Source: Hymenobacter sediminicola
GTDB lineage: Bacteria > Bacteroidota > Bacteroidia > Cytophagales > Hymenobacteraceae
Assembly: GCF_014250515.1 (NCBI RefSeq)
Contig: NZ_CP060202.1
Location: forward strand, 3,531,001 to 3,595,000
Direction: 5' to 3'
Length of the DNA stretch: 64,000 bases
Below, in pieces: positions 45,135 to 54,355 of this stretch. The translations under genes were made by a program, and so were the position numbers. Below the pieces are notes generated by a model. It was not told the origin of the DNA and searched no databases. It saw nothing but the letters and a program-made list of their open reading frames with translations. Each line of letters begins with the position of its first letter. Position 1 is the stretch's first letter.

Positions 45135-47090
45135 GTGGCCTTCCTCCTGAAGCGCATCTGCCGGGCAGCCCTGGCGGCGCTGAGCCTATTGGCAGGCAGC
45201 CCGGTGCTGGCCGGCCAGCCTCCCAAATATCTGGTGGCCGACATTCCGGGCTCGTTGCGCGAAAATGCACACGCCGTAGTCCGCTTCTCCGATGAAACCC
45301 TGCTGGTAAAGTCAGCAGGCCGCACCATCGAGACCGTACGCCGCGCCGTCACCATTTTTGACGAAGCCGGCGCGCACCATGCCCAGGAACTGGTCTATTA
45401 TGACCAACTCAATACGGTGAGCTACCTGCGCGGCAGCGCCTATGCTGCCGATGGCCGTCTGCTGCGCACCCTCAAAGCATCCGAAATCGGAGACATTTCG
45501 CTTTCCGATGGGTTCAGTCTGGCTAATGACGGCCGTGGCCGGGTGGCCGACCTACGCCAGCCAGTGTACCCCTACACGGTAGAATTCGAGTACGAAGTCA
45601 ACTCCACTAATACGCTGTTCTACTCTACCTGGCGGCCGCAGGCCCGGGAGCAGCTGGCCGTGGAGCAGGCCACTTTCCGGGTGCTTACGCCCGCCGAACT
45701 ACCCCTGCGGTATCTGGAGCGCGGCCTGCCAGCCGGAACAGCAGTAGCTCGCACCTCGGTTTCGGCAGTGCTGCAAAGCTACGAGTGGCAGGTGCGGAAT
45801 CTGGCGGCAGTGGAAGCAGAACCCGACGGGCCGCCAGTAGGCGAAACGACACCGGTGGTTTTCACAGCTCCCACACAGTTTGAGGTGCAGGGCCACGTCG
45901 GTACGCTCACCTCGTGGCAGGCATTGGGCCTGTGGAATTATCAGCTCAATGTGGGCCGCGACGAGCTGCCGGTAGCCGTTCAGGAGAAGATCCGGGCATT
46001 GGTGCAGGGCGAAACCGATGAGCGGGCGCGCATCCGGAAAGTATACGAGTGGCTGCAGGCCAACACCCGCTACATCTCGGTACAGCTGGGCATCGGTGGC
46101 TGGCAGACGTTTCCAGCCAGCAGCGTAGCGGCCAGCGGCTACGGCGACTGTAAAGCCCTCACCAACTATTGCCAAGCTTTGCTGAAAACGGCCGGCATTA
46201 CGGGATACTGCGCCTTAGTGCGGGCCAATGAGGAGGATGTGCGGACTGAGTTTCCGAGCCAGCAATTCAACCATGTGGTACTGTGCGTGCCGCTGCAGAA
46301 ATCCGCCAAGCGGGATACCGTCTGGCTGGAATGCACGAGCCAAACCAATCCATTCGGTTACATGAGCAGCTTTACCGGCAACCGCCACGCGCTGCTCATT
46401 ACGCCACAGGGTGGCCGCGTGGTGCGCACGCCGCAGTATCTGGCCGCCGATAACCGCCGGGAGCGGCTGGCTGATGTATACCTAGATGCGCAGGGCAGCG
46501 CTACGGCTACCGTCCGGACCCGGCGCAGCGGCCTGGAGCAAGATGGGTATGCGGGCATGGCCAACTCCCAGAACCTGGCCGACCAGAAAAAGGCCCTGGC
46601 GGAGCACCTGCCGCTGGCCAACTTCAGCATCAGCAAGCTCAGCTACGCCCAGGACCGCCGCAGCCTTGTCCCCACCCTAACCGAAAACCTGGGCCTGACG
46701 CTGCCGGGCTGGGCTTCGGTATCGGGCAAGCGGGCTTTCCTGACACCCAACCTACTCAGCCGCTGGAGCGCTCTGCCGGCGGCCGTTGGGGAGCGGCGCA
46801 CTGCCATTTGGCTCGATAACCCGTTCAGCTACTCCGATACGGTCCGTATTCATGTGCCCGCTGGGTTCAAGCCCGAAAGCCTGCCGACGCCCGTACAGCT
46901 TAGCACCACTTTCGGTACGTATTCCAGCCAGGTGCAGGCATTACCCGACGGCACCCTGCTGTACGTGCGCCGCTTGCTGATGCCGCGTACCCGCTTTCCT
47001 CAGACCGATTATCCGGCTTATCAGGACTTCCGGCGCCGCATCAGCTCCGCCGATAAAGCGCAGGTTGTACTCGTGAAAACCGACGCCTAG
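45135..47090 (+). CDS. DUF3857 and transglutaminase-like domain exported protein, catalytic Cys present
   Basis: 651 residues, starting at GTG 45135, 4 bp after its neighbour's stop. A signal peptide (ending SPVLAGQ) is followed by DUF3857 (FDEAGAHHAQELVYYDQLN; YPYTVEFEYEV) and a transglutaminase-like domain: VYEWLQANTRYISVQLGIGG, SGYGDCKALTNYCQALLK with the nucleophile Cys, and FNHVVLCVPL and WLECTSQ for His and Asp. All three catalytic positions are present, in contrast to the upstream paralogue. Substrate unknown; a periplasmic cysteine protease or crosslinking role is possible. Confidence 0.85.
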   Translation: MAFLLKRICRAALAALSLLAGSPVLAGQPPKYLVADIPGSLRENAHAVVRFSDETLLVKSAGRTIETVRRAVTIFDEAGAHHAQELVYYDQLNTVSYLRGSAYAADGRLLRTLKASEIGDISLSDGFSLANDGRGRVADLRQPVYPYTVEFEYEVNSTNTLFYSTWRPQAREQLAVEQATFRVLTPAELPLRYLERGLPAGTAVARTSVSAVLQSYEWQVRNLAAVEAEPDGPPVGETTPVVFTAPTQFEVQGHVGTLTSWQALGLWNYQLNVGRDELPVAVQEKIRALVQGETDERARIRKVYEWLQANTRYISVQLGIGGWQTFPASSVAASGYGDCKALTNYCQALLKTAGITGYCALVRANEEDVRTEFPSQQFNHVVLCVPLQKSAKRDTVWLECTSQTNPFGYMSSFTGNRHALLITPQGGRVVRTPQYLAADNRRERLADVYLDAQGSATATVRTRRSGLEQDGYAGMANSQNLADQKKALAEHLPLANFSISKLSYAQDRRSLVPTLTENLGLTLPGWASVSGKRAFLTPNLLSRWSALPAAVGERRTAIWLDNPFSYSDTVRIHVPAGFKPESLPTPVQLSTTFGTYSSQVQALPDGTLLYVRRLLMPRTRFPQTDYPAYQDFRRRISSADKAQVVLVKTDA

Positions 47091-47099
47091 AAGACTAGC

Positions 47100-47163
47100 G
47101 TACACCCGCAACGCAACGGCCCGCCAGAACTTGTTTTGGCGGGCCGTTGCGTTGCGGGTGTAC
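47100..47163 (+). terminator. 27-bp perfect hairpin terminator
   Basis: Arms 47100-47126 and 47137-47163 are exact inverted copies around a 10-base loop. It starts 10 bp after the DUF3857 operon stop. There is no downstream T-run. Confidence 0.75.
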
Positions 47164-47381
47164 CGAATCACTCCACACGGTTACTTGGCTTTCCTATCCA
47201 CAAACAGCGTCTTACTAACTCATAAACAGCTCTATATCTATATTATCTAGCGTTGCATGTTTTTCTTCATTGAGGAATCAACGCCCAAAAACTGATGCCT
47301 GAGCACGCCAAGCCATGTGTAAAAAACAGTATCTTAGGGCCTTCTATTTTCTTTGACTTTTCCATTTCCAAAGCACAATTT

Positions 47382-50300
47382 ATGTTGCAAACCTTTACCT
47401 CCTCGCGGCGCACATGGCGGCCGGCCCTGTTGGGCGGCTTGCTGTTGGCGGCGGCCGGGTCGCCATTATCGGTGTCGGCTCAACGCGTGTTGTGGGCCGA
47501 TGCGACCGAAGCATTGCCTACTGCTGCCCGCACCACCACCCAAGCCCTGCGGCAGTACCGTTCCGTAACCATGCAGCTGCCTGCCATGCGCGCTGCACTG
47601 GCAGCGGCTCCGGCAGAAGCCGGTTCGGGCGCTCGTAATTCCAGCACGGTTATTTCGCTGCCACTGCCAGATGGCAGCTCGCAGCGCTTCCGTATAGTGC
47701 AGGTGCCCGTGATGGCACCACAGCTGGCTGCAAAATACCCGCAGATCCGCACGTATGAGGCGCAGGGCATTGATGACCCTAGCGCTACGGCCCGCCTCGA
47801 TATTTCGCCGGCTGGCTTCCACGCCATGATTACGAATGCGTCGCGCACCATCTTTATTGACCCTGTTTCGCCGACCGACAACACCCACTTGGTGTTTGAC
47901 CGGACGTCTATGAATAAGGACAATGTGCGGTTCGAGTGTCTCACGTCGGGGGCTGCCATTGGTGCCGCTGGCTCAGTGCTGACACCGCCGATGCCCGCGG
48001 CCATTCCGAACGGCACGACGCTGAAAACCTACCGGCTAGCCGTTTCCTGCACCGGCGAATACGCCGTGGCTGTTTGCGCTCCGGCTGCTCCCACTACAGC
48101 TCTGACTCTCTCCAAAATCGTTACGTCGGTTAACCGCGTGAGCGGTGTGTATGAGAAGGAAGTAGCGGCCCGCTTGGTGTTGATTCCGAAAAACGACACG
48201 CTCGTATTCCTGAACGGTAGCACGGACCCCTTCACGAACAACTCCTCGACTACTCTCCTGACGGAAAATCAGGCTGTTGTGACGGCCCGTATCGGTGCTG
48301 CCAACTACGACATCGGCCACGTATTTGCGACGGGTGATGGTGGCGTAGCCCAGCTGCGCAGCCTGTGCGCTACCAACGGCAAAGCCCGCGGTATGACCGG
48401 CCGACCAGCTCCCTTCGGTGACGCCTTCGATATTGACTACGTGGCCCACGAAATCGGCCACCAATTCGGTGGCAACCATACGTTCAACGGTACGATTGGC
48501 TCGTGCAGTGGCGGCAACCGCTCGGCTTCTGCAGCCTATGAGCCTGGTTCCGGCACGACCATCATGGCCTATGCCGGCATCTGCGGCGCCGACAACACGC
48601 AAAACAACTCCGATCCATATTTCCACTCCTACAGCTTCGATGAGCTAGTGGCCCACATGGCGGCTGGCGGAAACTGCGGTGTGAACACGCCTACCGGCAA
48701 CAATGCGCCAGTAGTAAACGCGGGTGCCAACTACCGCATTCCGCTCAGCACTCCATTTGAGCTGACCGGCTCAGCCACTGACCCCGAAAACGATGCCCTG
48801 ACGTATAGCTGGGAGCAATTCAACCTAGGTCCGGGCGGTGCCCCCAACTCGCCGACCGGCGATGCGCCTATTTTCCGCGCTTATGCCCCGGTGGCCTCTC
48901 CTACCCGTACTTTCCCTGCTACCCTGACGCCAACTGGTGCTCTGGGCGCGCTGCTCACGAACACGCAGGTGCGTGGTGAGCTTCTTCCTTCGTACGCTCG
49001 CCGGCTGGTGTTCCGCTTTGTGGCTCGCGACAACCGCGTAGGCGGTGGCGGGGTCGATTATGACTCGATGAACGTAGCTGTAGTTGGCACGGCCGGTCCG
49101 TTCCTGGTAACGCTCCCCAACACGTCGTCGGCTTCGTGGCAGGCTGGCGCACCGCAGCAGGTAACTTGGGACGTGGCGAATACTACCGCGGCACCCATCA
49201 ATGCTGCCAACGTAGATATTCTGCTCTCAACAGATGGAGGCCGCACGTTCCCTACCACTTTGCTGGCTAATACGCCGAATGATGGGTATCAGAATGTGAC
49301 GGTGCCTACTTCCGTAGCCGCTACCACCACTGCCCGTATCAAGGTGAAGGCTTCCGGCAACGTGTTCTTCGACCTGTCGAACCAGAACTTCTCTATTACG
49401 AACTCCGGCGCGCCCACCTTCTTCCTGGCTCCGGTAGCTACGCAGATTGCCGCATTTTGCCCTGGCGCTTCCTCCACGTTTGACCTCAACGTAGGTCAGA
49501 TTCAGTCGTTCACTGGTCAGGTAGCTCTGTCAGCAACCAACCTGCCAGCAGGTATAACGGTTACGTATAACAACGCAACGACGGCTGCCGGCACCACGGT
49601 ACAGGCAACGGTTGCGGTAGCCGCTGGCACCGCTGGCGGTACGTACACTATCAACCTGACGGGCACGAGCGGCAGCATCACCCAGACGCAGCAGTTCACC
49701 TTCACGGTGCTGCCTAGCGCTACTGCAGCCGCTGTTCCAGTAAGCCCAGTTGCGGCGCAGGTAGTAAGCCCCCGGCCCCGCCTTACGTGGAGTGCTGTGC
49801 CTAACGCAACGGCCTACGAGGTACAGGTAGCGTCTGACGCCAGCTTCGCAAACGTGCTGCTCACCCAGACCAACGTAACCGGCACCAACTTCACGGTAGC
49901 TTCGCTGCCTCTGACCACCGGCACTACTTACTACTGGCGTGTACGCGGTACCAGCCCCTGCGGTATTGCTCCCTACTCGGCAGTTTCTTCGTTCCAGATT
50001 GGCACGCTGTCCTGCTTCACGGCTGTTGCAACGCAGGTTCCGGTGAACATTCCGTTTGGTGCTACGCCAACCGTAACGTCGGTCATCAACGTGCAGAATG
50101 GCGAGCGGGTGGGCAACATCCGTATTCGCAACCTGGCCATCACGCACCCCGATGTAAGCGAGCTGACCATTTCGCTGACGAACCCAGCGGGCCGTACGGT
50201 AGTGTTGCTGGCGAATGCCTGCCCCGGCACTTCCGATATCAACCTGACGCTGAGCGAAGATGCTGCTTCGGCTATTACTTGCCCGCTTACCGGCGGCGCT

Positions 50301-51008
50301 ACCTACCGCCCGGCTAACTCGCTGGCAAACCTCCTCAACGATGCCGCTACCGGCAACTGGACACTGAGCATTGCGGACAACAACCCGAGCAATGGTGGCC
50401 AATTGACTGGCTGGACGCTGGAGCTTTGCACGCTGGCTGAGCCGCCTGTAGCACCAGCCTCCCTGACGGCTCTGCTGAACGGCGTAACGAACAACCGCGC
50501 AAACGTAGACCTGATCTGGCTGGACAATGCCACCAACGAAACCGGCTACCAGGTGGAACGCACGGGCGCCGGCAACACCGTCTACACCCTTCTGGCTACG
50601 TTGCCCGCTAACTCGACTTACTACGCGGACCAGATCAGCGGCGCCAATGGCAACTACTGCTACCGCGTACGGGCCATCAGCGGGGCTGCCACTTCGGCTT
50701 ACTCCAACGAAGCCTGCGTTAACGTAACAACACTGGCTACCCAGAACGAAGCGCTGCTACGTGGTGTGGAAGTATATCCTAACCCTAGCAATGGCCTGTT
50801 CCAGGTGAAAGTAGACAACGCTCAGCGTGGCACTGTTACGCTGCGCGTGACGGATGCTCTGGGCCGCACGGTGAGCCGCACTGCGCTCAGCAAGGCAGGC
50901 GCGCCGCTTCAGCACGCTCTTGACCTGAGCAAGCTGAGCAGCGGTGTATATCAGCTGCACCTAGATATGCCGGAAGGCACAGCCGTAGTGAAACTGCTGA
51001 AGCAATAA
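47382..51008 (+). CDS. Secreted reprolysin-like zinc metalloprotease with P-domain, FnIII and type IX sorting domain
   Basis: 1208 residues from the ATG at 47382. Order: signal peptide (ending SVSAQ), propeptide-like region, metzincin-type catalytic domain with HEIGHQFGGNH (His356, Glu357, His360, His366), a beta-sandwich near 585-675, an FnIII-like domain (783-876), a proprotein-convertase P-domain (about 876-1020, with NPAGRTVVLLANACPG and NWTLSIADN), another FnIII (1025-1115) and a type IX secretion sorting domain (1122-1208; GVEVYPNPSNGLF, LDLSKLSSGVYQLHL, ending VKLLKQ). Expected to be exported to the surface or medium. The frame is open to 47295, without signal-like sequence there. Confidence 0.92.
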   Translation: MLQTFTSSRRTWRPALLGGLLLAAAGSPLSVSAQRVLWADATEALPTAARTTTQALRQYRSVTMQLPAMRAALAAAPAEAGSGARNSSTVISLPLPDGSSQRFRIVQVPVMAPQLAAKYPQIRTYEAQGIDDPSATARLDISPAGFHAMITNASRTIFIDPVSPTDNTHLVFDRTSMNKDNVRFECLTSGAAIGAAGSVLTPPMPAAIPNGTTLKTYRLAVSCTGEYAVAVCAPAAPTTALTLSKIVTSVNRVSGVYEKEVAARLVLIPKNDTLVFLNGSTDPFTNNSSTTLLTENQAVVTARIGAANYDIGHVFATGDGGVAQLRSLCATNGKARGMTGRPAPFGDAFDIDYVAHEIGHQFGGNHTFNGTIGSCSGGNRSASAAYEPGSGTTIMAYAGICGADNTQNNSDPYFHSYSFDELVAHMAAGGNCGVNTPTGNNAPVVNAGANYRIPLSTPFELTGSATDPENDALTYSWEQFNLGPGGAPNSPTGDAPIFRAYAPVASPTRTFPATLTPTGALGALLTNTQVRGELLPSYARRLVFRFVARDNRVGGGGVDYDSMNVAVVGTAGPFLVTLPNTSSASWQAGAPQQVTWDVANTTAAPINAANVDILLSTDGGRTFPTTLLANTPNDGYQNVTVPTSVAATTTARIKVKASGNVFFDLSNQNFSITNSGAPTFFLAPVATQIAAFCPGASSTFDLNVGQIQSFTGQVALSATNLPAGITVTYNNATTAAGTTVQATVAVAAGTAGGTYTINLTGTSGSITQTQQFTFTVLPSATAAAVPVSPVAAQVVSPRPRLTWSAVPNATAYEVQVASDASFANVLLTQTNVTGTNFTVASLPLTTGTTYYWRVRGTSPCGIAPYSAVSSFQIGTLSCFTAVATQVPVNIPFGATPTVTSVINVQNGERVGNIRIRNLAITHPDVSELTISLTNPAGRTVVLLANACPGTSDINLTLSEDAASAITCPLTGGATYRPANSLANLLNDAATGNWTLSIADNNPSNGGQLTGWTLELCTLAEPPVAPASLTALLNGVTNNRANVDLIWLDNATNETGYQVERTGAGNTVYTLLATLPANSTYYADQISGANGNYCYRVRAISGAATSAYSNEACVNVTTLATQNEALLRGVEVYPNPSNGLFQVKVDNAQRGTVTLRVTDALGRTVSRTALSKAGAPLQHALDLSKLSSGVYQLHLDMPEGTAVVKLLKQ

Positions 51009-51025
51009 GCAGCGGCTGCTTTCTC

Positions 51026-51066
51026 ATAAAAAGGGCGGCTTCCCACTGGGAAGCCGCCCTTTTTAT
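51026..51066 (+). terminator. 20-bp hairpin terminator of the metalloprotease gene
   Basis: Arms 51026-51045 and 51047-51066 are exact complements (core AAAAAGGGCGGCTTCCCA), so the turn lies within the stem. Starts 18 bp after the stop. Confidence 0.85.
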
Positions 51067-51166
51067 GTCTCGTCGGTTCACATGCTTTTTGAGACAGAAA
51101 CACTACAGTTCACTGTTTTATGCGGCTGGATTTTGCTCAGCGCAATACGTCCTACTTGAGACCCTA

Positions 51167-53296
51167 CTAGAACCGGTAGCGGGCCTGAGCTTTGAACTCC
51201 GTACGACGAGGGCCCTGAATTTCTTCGAGGCCTGAGCCGACAGTGTTCTGGTAGCGGTAGTGGGTTTCGGCCAGCCGCAGCCAGAACGTGAGGTGACGGC
51301 TGCAATTGATTTCGGCAATGCCGTAGATGCGCGTGCCCTGCCCCGAAAGTGCCGGCACCGAAAACGCATACAGCACGTCCTGCTCGAACACGTATTGTCG
51401 GGTGTCGTAGCTGTCGGTATCGAAGATGGCATAGCGGGCCGTGAGACGCAGCCGACGGCCTACCGCAACGGAAGCGTCCTGCGCCAGCACATAGCCCCGC
51501 TGCCATGGGCCATTATCTTCGCGGTAGCGGCTGGCCTGCACCCGTGTGCGCAGCCCCAGAATGAGCGTCGGGTTAGCATCGTAGTACAGCAGCAGACTCT
51601 GGCGCGTAGTCGGTACGGGCAGGGGAGCCGGCTGGTCGGTGCTGGCATCATAGTCTTTCTGGCGGCTCCGAATCTGAGCGTAGAGCAGGCTGGTTTTCGT
51701 GGGCGAATACGCCACCCGCACCAGCCAGTCGTGCCCCGCCGAAGGCGCTCCTACCCCATATTTCAGCCACGGAAACCGAAATTGGTCGTAGTAAGCCGAC
51801 ACCTCCCAGCGCGCTACCGGCCGCAGCTTCAGTCCCAGATACAGTCCGCTTTCGTTGATGTTGCGGGTGTTTTCGCTTAGGGCGTTACCATAGAGCGTAT
51901 GAAAGTCGCGGGAGTAGTGCCGCACCAGCGCCGATACATCAATAGCAGGCGCGAGACTGGCCAGCACGCCATTTACCGTGCCCCAGCCGCCGCTGCTGCT
52001 GCGCGCCGTTTCGCCAAACAGCAGCACATTGCCCCGTACGTAGCTGTAGTGCGCCCCTAAGGCCAGATTGTGAGTTCCTCGAAACTCGTATTGGTTGTAC
52101 AGTTCGGGCCGACGCTGAATCGCCTTATCAAAATGCGTATCGACGGCCGTGAGGCCGGCGGACAGGTGGCCGCTGCGGCTGGTGTAGCCCAGGTTGCCGC
52201 CCGCTACGGTTTCGCGCAGCGTTTGGCGGTTCGCCAGCTCACTGGCCGTCCGGTGAAAACCAGTCAGCAGAAAACCCGACGAAAACTCATCAAACTCCGC
52301 TAGGGAGTCGGCGGCCTGCTGCACATTGGCATCTACCCGCTTGCGCGATACAAAACCGGTAGCGCGTACCGTAGGCGACAAGCTTACGGTAGCAGCCGCA
52401 CCCCGGAAGAAGGTACTTTCCAGGATGGAGGAATAGGGCCGCACGCCCACCGAACTGCGGCGGAGCGTGGTAATGGTTTCGGCCCCCTTGCCTACCTGCA
52501 GCCCCGACGACAATAGCAGCCCCTGTCCAAACTGTAGCTGATAGTCGCCGACGGCCAGCGTGCGGAGCTTACCCCGCTCCTGCAGCACAAAGTGCGCCGA
52601 CAGGAAATCTGGGCCGTAGGTGCGGGCTGTGGGGTTCCAGAGCAGCTGTTCGCCCGCGTCTTTTTCGGCAGTTATGCCCAGGCTAAAGTCCTTGGCGTGG
52701 CTGACGCGGTAGCGCAGCATCAGCTTATCGGGCGAACCTAAGTAGCGAGTAGGCCCCTGGCCTAGGCTGTCGGTGGGGGCAGTAGTGTAGCCTTTGCGGG
52801 TTTGCAGCACCCGCTCGTAGCGCATAAACAGCGCATTGTTGTCTTCCTTAAACACCCGCTGCCACAACGGGCCGCGCAACGCATTGGCGCCCCCGGCAGC
52901 CTGCGCTGTCACGAAAGGAGCTATGCGGTAGATACTGCGCAAATCGAAGCTCGGAACGGCCTGCAGTTCGTAGAGGCTGAGCAGCGGCCCGCGCTGCTGG
53001 CGGTATTCCAGCAGCTTACTGATCTGGTTTTCGGACAGCAGCAGCAGGCCCCGCAGTTCTTCCCGAGAAGCTGAATTCAGGCTGAGCGGCGTCTGGTAGT
53101 ACTGAAGCAGCGTTTCGTAAAGGTCCTCGTAGGGCACTTGGTCACTCTGGATTTCAGCAAACAACTCCTGCGTCAGCCGGTCTAGGTCGGCGGCGGGGCG
53201 CACGTACTCCTGGGCCTGGGCTGCCAGGGGCAACAGCAGTGCCAGTACTGCCGCAACCCGCCGCTTTGCGCCGCCGGTTTTAGTATGAGGCAACAT
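51167..53296 (-). CDS. Outer-membrane protein with ComEA-like helix-hairpin-helix domain
   Basis: 709 residues from the ATG at 53296, which gives a good signal peptide (ending AAQAQ). Residues about 73-130 hold a tandem helix-hairpin-helix region (LNSASREELRGLLLLSENQI; LLSLYELQAVPSFD) of the kind that binds DNA in ComEA. From about 150 the chain is beta-strand rich to the terminal FKAQARYRF, which looks like an outer-membrane barrel signal. An ATG at 53350 overlaps the preceding stop by 4 bases (ATGA) and may be the real, coupled start. Homologues of this layout are, to my knowledge, widespread in Bacteroidota without a proven function. Operon partner: the PorV-like gene. Confidence 0.72.
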   Translation of the reverse strand: MLPHTKTGGAKRRVAAVLALLLPLAAQAQEYVRPAADLDRLTQELFAEIQSDQVPYEDLYETLLQYYQTPLSLNSASREELRGLLLLSENQISKLLEYRQQRGPLLSLYELQAVPSFDLRSIYRIAPFVTAQAAGGANALRGPLWQRVFKEDNNALFMRYERVLQTRKGYTTAPTDSLGQGPTRYLGSPDKLMLRYRVSHAKDFSLGITAEKDAGEQLLWNPTARTYGPDFLSAHFVLQERGKLRTLAVGDYQLQFGQGLLLSSGLQVGKGAETITTLRRSSVGVRPYSSILESTFFRGAAATVSLSPTVRATGFVSRKRVDANVQQAADSLAEFDEFSSGFLLTGFHRTASELANRQTLRETVAGGNLGYTSRSGHLSAGLTAVDTHFDKAIQRRPELYNQYEFRGTHNLALGAHYSYVRGNVLLFGETARSSSGGWGTVNGVLASLAPAIDVSALVRHYSRDFHTLYGNALSENTRNINESGLYLGLKLRPVARWEVSAYYDQFRFPWLKYGVGAPSAGHDWLVRVAYSPTKTSLLYAQIRSRQKDYDASTDQPAPLPVPTTRQSLLLYYDANPTLILGLRTRVQASRYREDNGPWQRGYVLAQDASVAVGRRLRLTARYAIFDTDSYDTRQYVFEQDVLYAFSVPALSGQGTRIYGIAEINCSRHLTFWLRLAETHYRYQNTVGSGLEEIQGPRRTEFKAQARYRF

Positions 53297-53346
53297 GGTG
53301 CGAGGCGCGAAACCAAACGCGCTGCACTGCGATACGCGGGCTGACC

Positions 53347-54201
53347 TCATGGCTGCTTCCCGCTGAAAGCCAGACTAACGCCTAAGTGCTGACTTAGCCC
53401 CAGCGCCATATGCCAGGCCGCCGCGTAGTCGATTTGGAGTGCACCGGCCCGAAAGCCTACGCCTCCGGTCGTCTCCTGCGTGAGGGTACGCAGTCCGGCC
53501 CGCAAGGCCAGTGCGTCAATCACGCGGTATTCTAGGCCGGCCTTAAAATCGGCTGACTGCTCTACTTCCTTCTCGGTTTCGATGTTGAGCAGCACTTTGG
53601 CAGTAGGCCGATACGAAAGGCCCGCCTTGAGCACTGTGGGCACCCGCTCCTGCTGATACTCGGCGAGTTTGGCCTGGTTCAGGTTATAGAGGTAGGCCCC
53701 GAATACCAGCCGCTTAGGCACCAACTCGGCCTGCCCGCCCAATGATACGGCCACTGCCCGCTTGCTACCCAAGCCTTCGATGCTTACCTGGAGCATATCT
53801 ACGCGGCCACCGATGCTCACGAGGCCGCCTCGGTAGCCGTAGCCGGCTCCTATGCGCTGCTCACTGTAGAGCTTGCCGCCAAACCGTTCTGCTTCAAACC
53901 CCACTACTCCGTGGGTGGCCTGGCCGTTCCCCACCTTGCCCAAGGGCACCGCTGCTGCCAGTGCTACTGTATTCAGAGCCGACAATAAGTAGCGGTTTTC
54001 GGCGTACACGCCCACAGTTGGGGCGCTTATCTGGCCTAGTCCGGCCGCGTTGTTGCCGATGGCCCATACGTCGCTGAGCGTGACGGAGGTATTGCCCAGC
54101 GCCGCCGCTCGGGCCCCTCTTGTGCCAGGGCCATTGCCCTGAGCGTAACCCGATACTGCCAGCAAAAGCAAGCAAGCAGAGCACACGTAATTCTTCAGCA
54201 T
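53347..54201 (-). CDS. PorV/PorQ-like (UPF0164-type) outer-membrane protein
   Basis: 284 residues with a signal peptide (ending SGYAQ). The mature N-terminus has GARAAALGNTSVTLSDVWAI followed by NNAAGLG, the signature of the PorV/PorQ/UPF0164 group of FadL-like barrels, and strands run to the end (LGVSLAFSGKQ). PorV and PorQ are type IX secretion proteins; whether this paralogue takes part in that system or has its own role with the HhH protein is open. It overlaps the ATG at 53350 of the HhH gene. A good promoter candidate lies just upstream. Confidence 0.72.
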   Translation of the reverse strand: MLKNYVCSACLLLLAVSGYAQGNGPGTRGARAAALGNTSVTLSDVWAIGNNAAGLGQISAPTVGVYAENRYLLSALNTVALAAAVPLGKVGNGQATHGVVGFEAERFGGKLYSEQRIGAGYGYRGGLVSIGGRVDMLQVSIEGLGSKRAVAVSLGGQAELVPKRLVFGAYLYNLNQAKLAEYQQERVPTVLKAGLSYRPTAKVLLNIETEKEVEQSADFKAGLEYRVIDALALRAGLRTLTQETTGGVGFRAGALQIDYAAAWHMALGLSQHLGVSLAFSGKQP

Positions 54202-54223
54202 AGATATATAAGATAAGACGAAT

Positions 54224-54254
54224 GAAATGTAGTATAAAAACCCTGAGCATCAAA
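54224..54254 (-). promoter_or_regulatory. Candidate promoter of the PorV-like/HhH operon
   Basis: On the minus strand: TTTG (54254-54251), a 19-base spacer, then TACATTTC (54231-54224), one mismatch from TAnnTTTG. It implies a leader of about 15 bases. This is the best -33/-7 pair I found in the window. Confidence 0.5.
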
Positions 54255-54355
54255 GCCTGAGGCACTTTCGCGCAATTTTATTCACGGCAACCGCCACGCC
54301 TTAAATGGCGCCACTGCACAGGCGAAATCGGCGCACGATAGTGCGGGAGCTCAGG

